From positions 124,001 to 188,000 of the forward strand of contig NZ_JAHLDU010000006.1 in assembly GCF_018861905.1 (NCBI RefSeq): a stretch of DNA of 64,000 nucleotides, written 5' to 3'. Both the position numbers and the translations under genes were made by a program. Positions 38,056 to 46,437 of the stretch are shown here, in pieces. Positions within the stretch are counted from its first letter, which is position 1, and each line of letters opens with the position of its first letter. The notes under the pieces are model-generated. The model worked only from the letters and a program-made list of their open reading frames with translations, was not told the origin of the DNA and ran no database searches. The DNA comes from Clostridium sp. DSM 17811. Its GTDB lineage: Bacteria; Bacillota; Clostridia; Clostridiales; Clostridiaceae.

Positions 38056-39738
38056 TTATTTATATTCTACATGTAATAACTTGTGAACCTTATCTTTTAA
38101 CAAACCTTTATACAATGTATCCATCAGAGGATTTTCCTCTGATCGCCTTATAACATTCATTCTGTCAGCTTCATATAATAAAGCACCACGTTTTAATTTT
38201 CCCTTTGATTTTACAAATGGTTGTCCTGCACCACCGATACATCCGCCGGGACACGCCATAACTTCAACAAAATCATATTGTGCCTCGCCTGCCTGTATTT
38301 TTTTCACAAGTTCATCAGCATTTTTAAGTCCACTTACAACAGCTACATTTATTAAACGCCCACCAACTGTAATACTTGTTTCTTTAACTCCATCCATCCC
38401 CCTTACTCTAGCGAAAGTAATAGCACGTAATGCAGAAGGTGATTTATCCTCTATTACGCGACGTATAACAGCCTCAGTTACCCCACCTGTTACTCCAAAT
38501 ATAACGCCAGCTCCACTACTAACACCAAATGGCATATCAACTGCTTCTGGCAATACCTCAGAAAAAACAATACCTGACTCTTTTATCATTTTAATAAGCT
38601 CTTGCGTAGTTATTACATAATCTACATTATTAACCCCATTCTCTATAAATTCATCTCTTTGTGATTCAAATTTTTTTGCTGTGCAAGGCATTATTGCCAC
38701 ATGTACAATTTTCTTATTAGATTCCTTATACTGCTCTTTAATTACAGATGCAAACATCTGCATAGGTGAACGACATGTAGAAACATTTTTAATTAAGCTA
38801 GGATAATTATTTTCAACATAATTTACCCAAGCAGGACAACACGATGTAAATAATGGTAATTTTTCATTCCTTTCAAGTCTTGAAAGGAATTCTTTTGTCT
38901 CCTCAAGTACTGTAAGATCAGCTCCGGTCGATGTATCAAAAACTTCATCAACACCCATTTTCCTAAGACTACTTACAATTTTGCCCATAACATTTGCATC
39001 ATTTTTTATACCTAACTCCTCACTAATTCCTACACGTACTGCAGGTGCAATCTGAACCACGACTAATGTTTCTATATCACTAATATCTTTCCAAAGCCTC
39101 TGCGTATCATTTTTCACGATAATTGCGCCAGTCGGACACACTGCTGCGCACTGTCCGCACCCAACGCAATTGGTCTCGGCAAGTGGTACATCAAAAGCCG
39201 TCCCTACAGTCATTTTCGAACCTCTATTAACAAAATCAATAGCTCCAACATTTTGCACTTCCTCACACATACGTACACAATCACCACATAAAATACACTT
39301 ACTTTTATCACGCACTATGCATACTGAAGAGTCATCTATTTCGCTCTTCACGGAAGTGTTACTGAATCTTACTTTTGTTATCCCAAACTGTTTAGCAAGT
39401 TCTTGCAATTTGCACTGACCACTTTTCTCACATGTAGTACAATCTCTACAATGCGCCGCTAATAATAATTCAAGTATCATTTTTTTATATTTACGAAGTT
39501 TAGGTGTATTTGTATAAATCTCCATATTAGCCTTTGGAGGAGTAGAGCAGGCAGCTTCCATTCCTCCCCATTTGTTTTCTACCATGCACATACGACAGGC
39601 ACCATACACTGAGAGTTCCGAATAATAACATAAGGTGGGCAAATCAATGCCTGCTTTCCTAACTAACTCAAGAATATTCTTTTCTCCATTTATCTCTACA
39701 GGAATATCATCTATAAGCATAAATTGACCAGTCATCAT
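38056..39738 (-). CDS. hydA: [FeFe]-hydrogenase catalytic subunit
   Basis: A 560-residue group A [FeFe]-hydrogenase. In order: N-terminal [2Fe-2S] domain (YGACRMCMVE), His-ligated [4Fe-4S] (HCRDCTTCEKSGQC), two [4Fe-4S] clusters (CILCGDCVRMC; CVGCGQCAAVCP), and the H-cluster motifs TSCCPAW, MPCTAKKFE and EVMACPGGCIGGAGQP. The last has Ala where Gly is more usual. The C-terminal small-subunit-like tail (ADRMNVIRRSEENP) is fused. As part of hydCBA it should make H2 from NADH plus reduced ferredoxin by confurcation. The hydE, F and G maturases are not in the window. Confidence 0.96.
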   Translation of the reverse strand: MMTGQFMLIDDIPVEINGEKNILELVRKAGIDLPTLCYYSELSVYGACRMCMVENKWGGMEAACSTPPKANMEIYTNTPKLRKYKKMILELLLAAHCRDCTTCEKSGQCKLQELAKQFGITKVRFSNTSVKSEIDDSSVCIVRDKSKCILCGDCVRMCEEVQNVGAIDFVNRGSKMTVGTAFDVPLAETNCVGCGQCAAVCPTGAIIVKNDTQRLWKDISDIETLVVVQIAPAVRVGISEELGIKNDANVMGKIVSSLRKMGVDEVFDTSTGADLTVLEETKEFLSRLERNEKLPLFTSCCPAWVNYVENNYPSLIKNVSTCRSPMQMFASVIKEQYKESNKKIVHVAIMPCTAKKFESQRDEFIENGVNNVDYVITTQELIKMIKESGIVFSEVLPEAVDMPFGVSSGAGVIFGVTGGVTEAVIRRVIEDKSPSALRAITFARVRGMDGVKETSITVGGRLINVAVVSGLKNADELVKKIQAGEAQYDFVEVMACPGGCIGGAGQPFVKSKGKLKRGALLYEADRMNVIRRSEENPLMDTLYKGLLKDKVHKLLHVEYK

Positions 39739-39739
39739 C

Positions 39740-41614
39740 TTAATCCTCCTTTATAGCTTTAAATGTGCAAGCTTCAATACAGGCGCCACACTTAATGCAC
39801 TTATCTTTGTCAATTGTATAGGTTGACTTTACTTTTCCTGAAATTGCATTAACTGGGCAAATCCTTGAGCATTTTGAACAACCCCTGCAAAGTTCTTTAT
39901 CAATAAATATAGTCTTAAGCCCAACACAAGTTTTTGATGGACATTTCTTTTGATTTATGTGTGTTTCATACTCAGATCTGAAATTTTTAATAGTACTAAC
40001 AACTGGTAATGCAGCTGTTTTTCCAAGGCCACATAATGCAGTTTGTGATATGGTGTCTGCGAGTTCGAGTAACATGTCAACATCTGATGGTTTACCCTTG
40101 CCTGAAGTAATTCCCTGAAGAATTTCAAGCATTCTTTTAGTACCCTCACGACAAGGAATACATTTTCCACAAGATTCATTTTGAGTGAATGTCATAAAAA
40201 ATTTTGCAACCTCAACCATGCATGTATCCTCATCCATAACCACAAGTCCACCTGAGCCTATCATTGCTCCCACTTTTTTTAATGAATCAAAATCAAGTCT
40301 TAAATCAAGATCTGATGTTATAAGACATCCTCCTGATGGACCACCTATCTGGACAGCCTTAAATTTCTTGCCACCTTTAATTCCTCCACCTATTCCAAAT
40401 ATTATTTCTCTTAATGTTGATCCCATCGGAACCTCAATAAGCCCCGTGTTTTCTATATTTCCAGTTAAAGCAAAAGCCTTTGTACCAGGACTATTTTCAG
40501 GTCCTATAGATTTATACCATTTTGCACCTTTATTAATAATTAAAGGAACATTAGCAAATGTTTCTACATTATTAAGTACTGTTGGTTTAGCAAAAAGTCC
40601 TTGCTCAACTGTCCTTGGAGGTTTTACTCTTGGCATGCCTCTTTTCCCTTCAATTGAAGCTGTAAGAGCACTCCCCTCTCCACAAACAAAAGCACCGGCC
40701 CCTTTGTTTATTTTTATGTTAAAGCTAAAGCTTGTACCAAGAATATTATCACCTAAAATACCATAACTTCTTGCCTGAATAATAGCATTTTTAAGTCTAT
40801 TTACAGCAAGAGGATACTCAGCCCGCACATAAATATACCCTTCATGAGACCCACACGCGATAGCCGCAATCATCATTCCTTCAAGTACTCTATGTGGATC
40901 TCCCTCCATAAGACTTCTATCCATAAACGCGCCTGGATCGCCTTCATCACCATTACATACAATATATTTTATATCGGTTTTCTGTTTTTTTACCTGTGAC
41001 CACTTACGGCCTGTAGGGAATCCACCGCCTCCACGTCCTCTTAAATTAGATTCCTCTATTTCTTTAATGATACTTTCTTCATCCATATTAAATAAAGCTT
41101 TCTCAAGTGCTGTATATCCTCCTATAGCAATATATTCTTCTATAGACGTTGCATCAATATGTCCACAATGTTCAAGCGCTAACCTTGTTTGACTCTTATA
41201 AAAAGGAATTTCCTCTTGCTTTTTATATATTTTTCCGTTTTTAGTATATGCAAGCCTCTCAACACATTCATTATTTAAAATAGTTTTTTCAAGTATTTCG
41301 GCGCAATCCTCCACTTTTACTTTTATATATAAATATCCCCATGGCTCAATCCTTACAAGCGGTCCCATTTCACAAAATCCATGACATCCACTCTTTTTAA
41401 TTCCAACAGACTCATCATGTGGTTCCTTTTGGAGACCTAATTCACAATCTATCCCTTTATCCTCCATAAGCTTTACAAATTCATCATAAATTTCAAGTGC
41501 ACCACCTGCTATGCAACCAGTACCTGCACATATAAGAATTTTTTTATGTTGCCTATTAAAACTATCAGTATATTCATTTCTAACATTAATTAAATCATTT
41601 CTACTAAGAAGCAT
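39740..41614 (-). CDS. hydB: bifurcating hydrogenase NADH/FMN subunit (NuoF-like)
   Basis: 624 residues in four parts: thioredoxin-like [2Fe-2S] domain (CAGTGCIAGG; CHGFCEMGP), a NuoF core with NADH/FMN loops RGRGGGGFPTGRKWS and NGDEGDPGAFMDRS, the NuoF [4Fe-4S] site (CGKCIPCREGTKRM; CGLGK), and a C-terminal two-cluster ferredoxin domain (CRGCSKCSRICP; CIKCGACIEACT). This build is that of HydB in trimeric electron-bifurcating hydrogenases, where the FMN is the bifurcation site. It lies 1 base from both neighbours' coding ends, in a tight operon. Confidence 0.96.
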   Translation of the reverse strand: MLLSRNDLINVRNEYTDSFNRQHKKILICAGTGCIAGGALEIYDEFVKLMEDKGIDCELGLQKEPHDESVGIKKSGCHGFCEMGPLVRIEPWGYLYIKVKVEDCAEILEKTILNNECVERLAYTKNGKIYKKQEEIPFYKSQTRLALEHCGHIDATSIEEYIAIGGYTALEKALFNMDEESIIKEIEESNLRGRGGGGFPTGRKWSQVKKQKTDIKYIVCNGDEGDPGAFMDRSLMEGDPHRVLEGMMIAAIACGSHEGYIYVRAEYPLAVNRLKNAIIQARSYGILGDNILGTSFSFNIKINKGAGAFVCGEGSALTASIEGKRGMPRVKPPRTVEQGLFAKPTVLNNVETFANVPLIINKGAKWYKSIGPENSPGTKAFALTGNIENTGLIEVPMGSTLREIIFGIGGGIKGGKKFKAVQIGGPSGGCLITSDLDLRLDFDSLKKVGAMIGSGGLVVMDEDTCMVEVAKFFMTFTQNESCGKCIPCREGTKRMLEILQGITSGKGKPSDVDMLLELADTISQTALCGLGKTAALPVVSTIKNFRSEYETHINQKKCPSKTCVGLKTIFIDKELCRGCSKCSRICPVNAISGKVKSTYTIDKDKCIKCGACIEACTFKAIKED

Positions 41615-41615
41615 A

Positions 41616-42092
41616 TTATTCTTCCTCCTTAAGTGTGTTTAAAAGTTCCATCGCTTTTTGTGGAGTCATAGCACCATGTACTTTATCATTAATAGTTATA
41701 GCAGGTGCAAGCCCACAAGCCCCAAGGCAAGAAACCGTTTCCACGGTAAACATCAAATCATCCGTTGTAGTCTTCGTCTCTGACAATCCTAACTCTGCTC
41801 GCATTTTGTCTAAAATAGGAATAGACTTTCTTACATGACACGCTGTGCCATCACATATTTTTATAACATACGTGCCTTTAGGTTCTAAAGAGAAGTTATC
41901 ATAAAAAGTTGCCACACCATATATTTTGGCCATACTCATTCCAAGCTTTTCTGAGAAATATGCAAATATCTCTTTAGGTAAATACCTATATATTTCCTGG
42001 GCGTCTTGTAATATTGCAATAATATTGCTAGATTTATTTTCATGATTTTGGAGTATCTTATCTAAGTTACTAAAATCAATTTGAGTATTCAT
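41616..42092 (-). CDS. hydC: bifurcating hydrogenase [2Fe-2S] subunit (NuoE-like)
   Basis: A 158-residue thioredoxin-like ferredoxin. The four cluster ligands lie in CDGTACHVR (C-x4-C) and CLGACGLAP (C-x3-C). The YLPKEIFAYFSEKLGMSMAKIYGVATFYDNF region is the classic NuoE N-terminal helical part. It is the first gene of hydCBA. Its partner subunits follow with 1-base spacing. AGGAGGAG precedes the ATG. Confidence 0.96.
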   Translation of the reverse strand: MNTQIDFSNLDKILQNHENKSSNIIAILQDAQEIYRYLPKEIFAYFSEKLGMSMAKIYGVATFYDNFSLEPKGTYVIKICDGTACHVRKSIPILDKMRAELGLSETKTTTDDLMFTVETVSCLGACGLAPAITINDKVHGAMTPQKAMELLNTLKEEE

Positions 42093-42267
42093 TATTCTTC
42101 CTCCTCCTAAGGTACTTTGTTAATTTATTATCTTAACTGTATTCTATAATAACTTTAACAATATTACAACAATCATAATTATTATTTTTTGTATTTTTTA
42201 TCCTATAAGAGTATATATTGATAAATTTGCTAATTGAAAGATTTTCTGTTTTCTTTTAGACATCAAA

Positions 42268-42292
42268 AAAGGTATTCATGGAGAATACCTCT
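42268..42292 (-). terminator. terminator after the Met-rich gene
   Basis: The minus strand reads GGTATTC-TCCAT-GAATACC then six T, 27 bases after the stop codon. Confidence 0.8.
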
Positions 42293-42319
42293 TAATCCTT
42301 AATAATAATTAACTATTTG

Positions 42320-42904
42320 TTATTTACCAATAAAAGCAGCCATTCCATTATCTCCGCTGTAAGGAGGCGCGCCTTTAACTGTTACATAACAAATTATTAA
42401 CATATACTCTGCTCCTCTAGGAATTAATTGATTAAAAGTTAATATAAATGTTTTTGCTGAGCCATTCATTGAATTTATTTTAACCATACTACTCGTAAGT
42501 GAATTTCCAGCATTCACATTGTCATTTCTACCAAGAGTAGCTATACCTTGTGGACTAGAATTCATTATGTCCTTGATCCAGTAATTAGTTGGTTTCATTC
42601 CGAGTTCAACATCTACATCTCTATCGTAGGTAATTTGAATTTGGGTAGATGAAATCTGTTCCAATTTTACTAGCTTCGGAATAGGAAACTGCATATTCAT
42701 TCCCATCATTTGACCCATACCATCCATATTCATCATAGGATACATATTCATCATATAATACATATTTTGCATACACATCATATTATACATACTCTGCATA
42801 TACATCATCTGCAACATTCCAGACATCCCATTCGTCTGTGAAAATTGGCACATATTACTCATTTGTGGCATGCCCTGCATATGATCTTCTAAATATTTTT
42901 TCAA
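42320..42904 (-). CDS. methionine-rich protein with C-terminal beta domain
   Basis: About 194 residues. Residues 5-75 are extremely rich in Met (about 30), with Tyr, Asn and a few Cys in patterns such as MMCMQNMYYMMNMYPMMNM. Residues 80-194 look like an Ig-like beta domain (QISSTQIQITYDRDV; AKTFILTFNQLIPRGAEYMLI). No signal peptide is evident. Met-rich stretches often bind Cu(I), and the remnant just upstream belongs to a multicopper oxidase, so copper handling is a possible role (inference). The start is taken as TTG at 42904, with GAGGTG six bases upstream; a GTG at 42913 overlaps that site. Confidence 0.75.
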   Translation of the reverse strand: MKKYLEDHMQGMPQMSNMCQFSQTNGMSGMLQMMYMQSMYNMMCMQNMYYMMNMYPMMNMDGMGQMMGMNMQFPIPKLVKLEQISSTQIQITYDRDVDVELGMKPTNYWIKDIMNSSPQGIATLGRNDNVNAGNSLTSSMVKINSMNGSAKTFILTFNQLIPRGAEYMLIICYVTVKGAPPYSGDNGMAAFIGK

Positions 42905-43144
42905 TAAATACACCTCATTTATAATTTTATCTACATCAATATTATATGAATTAAACTGATACTTGTGATAAATCTAATATACTTACAAGCTGGCACAAAG
43001 GACGAAACATAGATAGAAAACAAGCATTCTTAAAATAATATTCTGCATCTAATAACATGGTAAGTATTTCGAAAGATCACAGTATAAATCAGTAATAAAA
43101 CAGTAGATTAGTTTCTATGAAATTGAATATATATAAATTTTTAT

Positions 43145-43322
43145 TTAACTATACTTAGTAACAATATAAAATTGCTCATCCGGCTGTACCCCACCAAAAA
43201 TCACATCTTTGATGTTATTGATATTTCTTGCTTTTAATTGTGACATTACCCACTTCTCATCTTTTTGAATTAAAGATAAGTGTGAGGATATTATGTTTCC
43301 ATCTAGAATAATATCTACCATC
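43145..43322 (-). pseudogene. remnant of a DUF421 (YetF-like) protein C-terminus
   Basis: The reading frame encodes VDIILDGNIISSHLS and KARNINNIKDVIFGG, followed by YIVTKYS and a stop. This matches the C-terminal soluble domain of DUF421 membrane proteins. The N-terminal helices and a start are missing; upstream it runs directly into multicopper-oxidase sequence in another frame. Confidence 0.6.
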
Positions 43323-43652
43323 ATTATAATCAAAACAGCTTCCAGATAATATTTGAGGTGATGGCTATACCCCTGGAACCCCATCCATTGAATTTGGTAT
43401 GTCTAACCCATGCCAATGTATACTTGTTGGTTCATCTAGCTTATTATATACTCTTAGGTTTACATAATCTCCCGGATATACTTGTATTGTAGCTCCAGGT
43501 ATATTACCGTTGTATCCTAATCCATTTATATATAAGCCTGGTAATATCTCTTGTTTTACATTTTCTGCTATCAATTCAAAATACTTAATACCATTTTTTA
43601 TTTTATAATATAGATTTGAAACATCAGGTGTAATAACCAAATGTATTCTCCT
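43323..43652 (-). pseudogene. remnant of a multicopper oxidase N-terminal cupredoxin domain
   Basis: Encodes GATIQVYPGDYVNLRVYN and SIHWHGLDIPNSMDGVPGV, the copper-binding HWHG motif of multicopper oxidases (CotA/laccase type). An in-frame TAG stop (43365-43367) follows, after which the same frame continues with PSPQILSGSCFDYN, which still fits the family, before homology ends. The N-terminus joins unrelated sequence, and the other cupredoxin domains are absent. Confidence 0.75.
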
Positions 43653-43800
43653 TAAATAAATTAATTGAATATTATTATATTCAATTATAACGTTATTGAC
43701 ACATCTTATAGCCTGAAGAAAATCTATAAATAATTTTAAAACGCCTGCACATCCTTTATTATTAGGATAATTAAATATAAATATATTTTTTATTTTACAA

Positions 43801-44013
43801 TTAAAACAGGACATTTGGAATGGAGAACATAGGCAATGCTCTTGGAATAAACTTCATTACTTTTGCTATTTTACATACTCCAAAAATCACTTGGATAACA
43901 CCTGTTAACATTGTTGCTACTAACAAATAATCTAGTCCATATTCTTTTACCAGTGGAACCATTAACAATGCCATGGAAACTGTCGCTGCTGAAATCATTC
44001 CAGGACGACCAAG
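43801..44013 (-). pseudogene. remnant of a SulP-family anion transporter
   Basis: The frame reads [19 protein letters not shown], then [18 protein letters not shown] and KFIPR. This is the conserved early membrane region of SulP sulfate/bicarbonate transporters. Only about 60 residues remain; both flanks are unrelated and it ends in a stop. Confidence 0.72.
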
Positions 44014-44137
44014 AAAACCTGACGATAATGTAAAACGAGCTATTGTAATGTATCAAAGTAAAAAATATACTCTGGTTAAAATAAAAGATGAAACCGGAAT
44101 TAGCAAGTCAACCTTATATAGATATTTAGAAAATTAA
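44003..44137 (+). pseudogene. C-terminal remnant of a serine recombinase/resolvase
   Basis: The plus strand encodes 44 residues, [18 protein letters not shown] to ISKSTLYRYLEN, then a stop. This is the C-terminal helix-turn-helix of Hin/Tn3-type serine recombinases (GRP linker, then HTH). The catalytic domain is missing. It begins at or within the opposing SulP fragment, where both frames encode Gly-Arg-Pro from the shared GGACGACC. Confidence 0.72.
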
Positions 44138-44181
44138 TATAGTTTATAATGTAAACTAAGACATACATTATAAACTATATT
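44136..44181 (+). terminator. terminator after the recombinase remnant
   Basis: AATATAGTTTATAATGTA / TACATTATAAACTATATT, 18-bp perfect stem with a 10-base loop. Confidence 0.75.
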
Positions 44182-44198
44182 ATTATTTGGATCTATTT

Positions 44199-44233
44199 AA
44201 AAATAATCAGTAGTTAACTACTGATTATTTTTT
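44199..44233. terminator. terminator after nhaA
   Basis: A perfect palindrome centred on GTTAAC (AATAATCAGTAGTTAAC and complement) flanked by A and T runs, 80 bases beyond the nhaA stop. Confidence 0.7.
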
Positions 44234-44312
44234 ATTCTCATAATATTTTTCATAACACATAACATATATAATTATTACTAATCTCAACAATAATAATGTT
44301 ATAAGATAATTT

Positions 44313-45506
44313 TCAATTATGAATTTTTATAGATTTAAAAACTAAAACACCTGCAATTGCTGATATCATTGAGGCAGATATTACACTTATTTTAGCCATA
44401 GATAATAGTTCTCCTCCCGGAAAAGATAATGAAGATACAAATAATGACATTGTAAATCCGATACCACCAAGTAAACTTGCACCATATATATGTTTTAGAG
44501 TTACCTTCGACGGAAGCTTAGCAATTTTAAAATGTATTAGTAAATACGATGCCCCAAATATTCCTATTTGTTTCCCCAAAAATAGCCCAAAAATAATTCC
44601 AAGTCCAACTGGTTCTACTAAAATTTTTGAGAAACTGTCAAAACTAAAAACTACACCTGCGTTTGCTAATGCAAATATAGGCATAATAACAAAACTAGAC
44701 CAAGGTGTTATCATATGCTCAAGCTTATATAACATAGAACTTTTAAATTCTGATTTATCTTTCTTAACGGGTATAGTCATAGCAAGTAGTACACCAGCAA
44801 TAGTAGAATGTATGCCTGATTTTAAAAGACTTGCCCATAGTATAAAACCTAAAAACATAAAGAGCGATACATACTTAACCTTAAATTTATTCATTAATAT
44901 AAGTATTATTACAACTATTAAGGACAGCAAAAGTGCAGTAAGTGAAATTTGGTTAGTGTAGAAAATAGCAATTACAATAATAGCGCCTAAATCATCAACT
45001 ATGGCGAGTGCTGTAAGAAAAGTAATTATTCCCTTAGGTGCTCGCTTGCTTCCTACTAAAGAAAGCACTCCAAGTGCAAAAGCAATGTCTGTTGCCATAG
45101 GAATTCCCCAACCTAAACTAGTTGGCTGATTATAATTAAATATTGAATAGATTATAGCTGGTATTATCATTCCACCAATAGCTGCTCCCACAGGCAATAT
45201 AGTTTTGTTAATAGACTTAAGTTCTCCTACAACTAGTTCCCTTTTTATCTCCATACCAACTACAAAGAAAAATATAGCCATTAATCCATCATTAATCCAA
45301 TGTAGAATGGACATTGATAATGAAAAATTTTTGTATCCGATTGATATGTAACTATGGAGAAACTTATCATAGCTAGATGCAATTCCAGAATTAGCCACTA
45401 TTAATGCAATTACAGCACAGATCATCAGAATTATACCACTGGCAGATTCATTTTTAAAAAAGCTTATAATTGAACAAGTAATCTTATTGTTTTTTTTAAA
45501 ATTCAT
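44313..45506 (-). CDS. nhaA: Na+/H+ antiporter NhaA
   Basis: A 397-residue membrane antiporter with about 12 helices. The sodium-binding pair of adjacent Asp residues is present in FLTALAIVDDLGAIIVIAIFY, and GMEIKRELVVGEL and PMATDIAFALGVL are family signatures. It exchanges Na+ for H+ across the cytoplasmic membrane and would work with the ion gradient set by Rnf (inference). Monocistronic. Confidence 0.95.
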   Translation of the reverse strand: MNFKKNNKITCSIISFFKNESASGIILMICAVIALIVANSGIASSYDKFLHSYISIGYKNFSLSMSILHWINDGLMAIFFFVVGMEIKRELVVGELKSINKTILPVGAAIGGMIIPAIIYSIFNYNQPTSLGWGIPMATDIAFALGVLSLVGSKRAPKGIITFLTALAIVDDLGAIIVIAIFYTNQISLTALLLSLIVVIILILMNKFKVKYVSLFMFLGFILWASLLKSGIHSTIAGVLLAMTIPVKKDKSEFKSSMLYKLEHMITPWSSFVIMPIFALANAGVVFSFDSFSKILVEPVGLGIIFGLFLGKQIGIFGASYLLIHFKIAKLPSKVTLKHIYGASLLGGIGFTMSLFVSSLSFPGGELLSMAKISVISASMISAIAGVLVFKSIKIHN

Positions 45507-45688
45507 ATTAGCATTCCTCTCCGTTTATATTTCTTATTTTAGGTCAAAATACAATTTAATATTCCCACGTAATTTTTTCAACTGCCTATTAGTTTAATAT
45601 TTTTATATTGTATAAAATAAAATTATTATCATGTCCTACATATTGTAGCTTATTGCCTATTGTGTTACAAAAATCAAAAAACAAAAGC

Positions 45689-45712
45689 GGGAACCTCAAA
45701 TAAGAGTCTCCC
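45689..45712 (-). terminator. probable terminator after the GGDEF gene
   Basis: The minus strand reads GGGAGACTC-TTATTT-GAGGTTCCC with GC then TTTT, about 85 bases after the stop. Confidence 0.5.
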
Positions 45713-45796
45713 ACCCTAGAAACAAATTTCTTGGAATCAAACTTTATATTAGTTTGTCCAACCGATAACAAATATATATTGTAGTATATCACATGT

Positions 45797-46420
45797 TTAT
45801 TTATTATACTTTTTAAATAAACCATCCAATGCTTCTCTTAAAAGAAATGCTTCGGTTTTATCATTTGCCTTAGAAAGTTCCGATAACCTGTCAAGTTGTG
45901 TCTTAGTAAAATAACTTGATTTTAGTACCATACTTTCTGCCTCTGATAGACAAATTCTATTTCTGCCCTCTTTTTTAGCTCTGAAAAGGCCGCTATCAGC
46001 AACTCTAAGAAGATCTATAACATTTTTCGAATCGCGTGGATAACTAGCAACTCCAAAGCTTAGAGTAATATTAATATTTTCTGTTTTAGTTAAACTTTTT
46101 AAATCGAAGGTATTATCCGATAAATATCTTCTTATTTCTTCTAAGTCCATAAAACTTCTCTCTGCACCTTTTTTTACAAGTAACAAAGTAAATTCGTCAC
46201 CACTTCTGTTTATTAAATCTGTATCAGATAAATTATTACTAAATATAGAAATAACTTTATTAATTACTTCATCACCTATATCATTTCCATGAATTTTATT
46301 AATATTATTTAGATTATCAATATCACATGTAACTACACTAAAAGGTCCTTCATTATTTTTAATTAAATCTTTAACTCTTGATGTTATTTCCTCTATAGAA
46401 ATTAGTGTTTTATCCATCAT
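45797..46420 (-). CDS. GGDEF-domain protein with C-terminal ribbon-helix-helix-like segment
   Basis: 207 residues. Residues 1-160 form a GGDEF fold (FSVVTCDIDNLNNINKIHG; RSGDEFTLLLV; ITLSFGVASYP; ADSGLFRAKKEGRN). The signature is SGDEF rather than GGDEF, and the inhibitory RxxD site is absent (SDTD). SGDEF can be active in some enzymes, so c-di-GMP synthesis is possible but not assured. Residues 164-207 (KSSYFTKTQLDRLSELS, then KTEAFLLREALDGLFKKY) look like a ribbon-helix-helix DNA-binding unit. There is no sensor domain. AAGGAG precedes the first ATG. It lies 18 bases after the clc stop, probably co-transcribed. Confidence 0.85.
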   Translation of the reverse strand: MMDKTLISIEEITSRVKDLIKNNEGPFSVVTCDIDNLNNINKIHGNDIGDEVINKVISIFSNNLSDTDLINRSGDEFTLLLVKKGAERSFMDLEEIRRYLSDNTFDLKSLTKTENINITLSFGVASYPRDSKNVIDLLRVADSGLFRAKKEGRNRICLSEAESMVLKSSYFTKTQLDRLSELSKANDKTEAFLLREALDGLFKKYNK

Positions 46421-46437
46421 AACTTCTCCTTAAAATT

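Noticed and set aside
45589-45825. 78-residue minus-strand frame after the GGDEF gene
   Set aside because: Covers the likely terminator and overlaps the end of the GGDEF gene; no ribosome site and no coding-like pattern.
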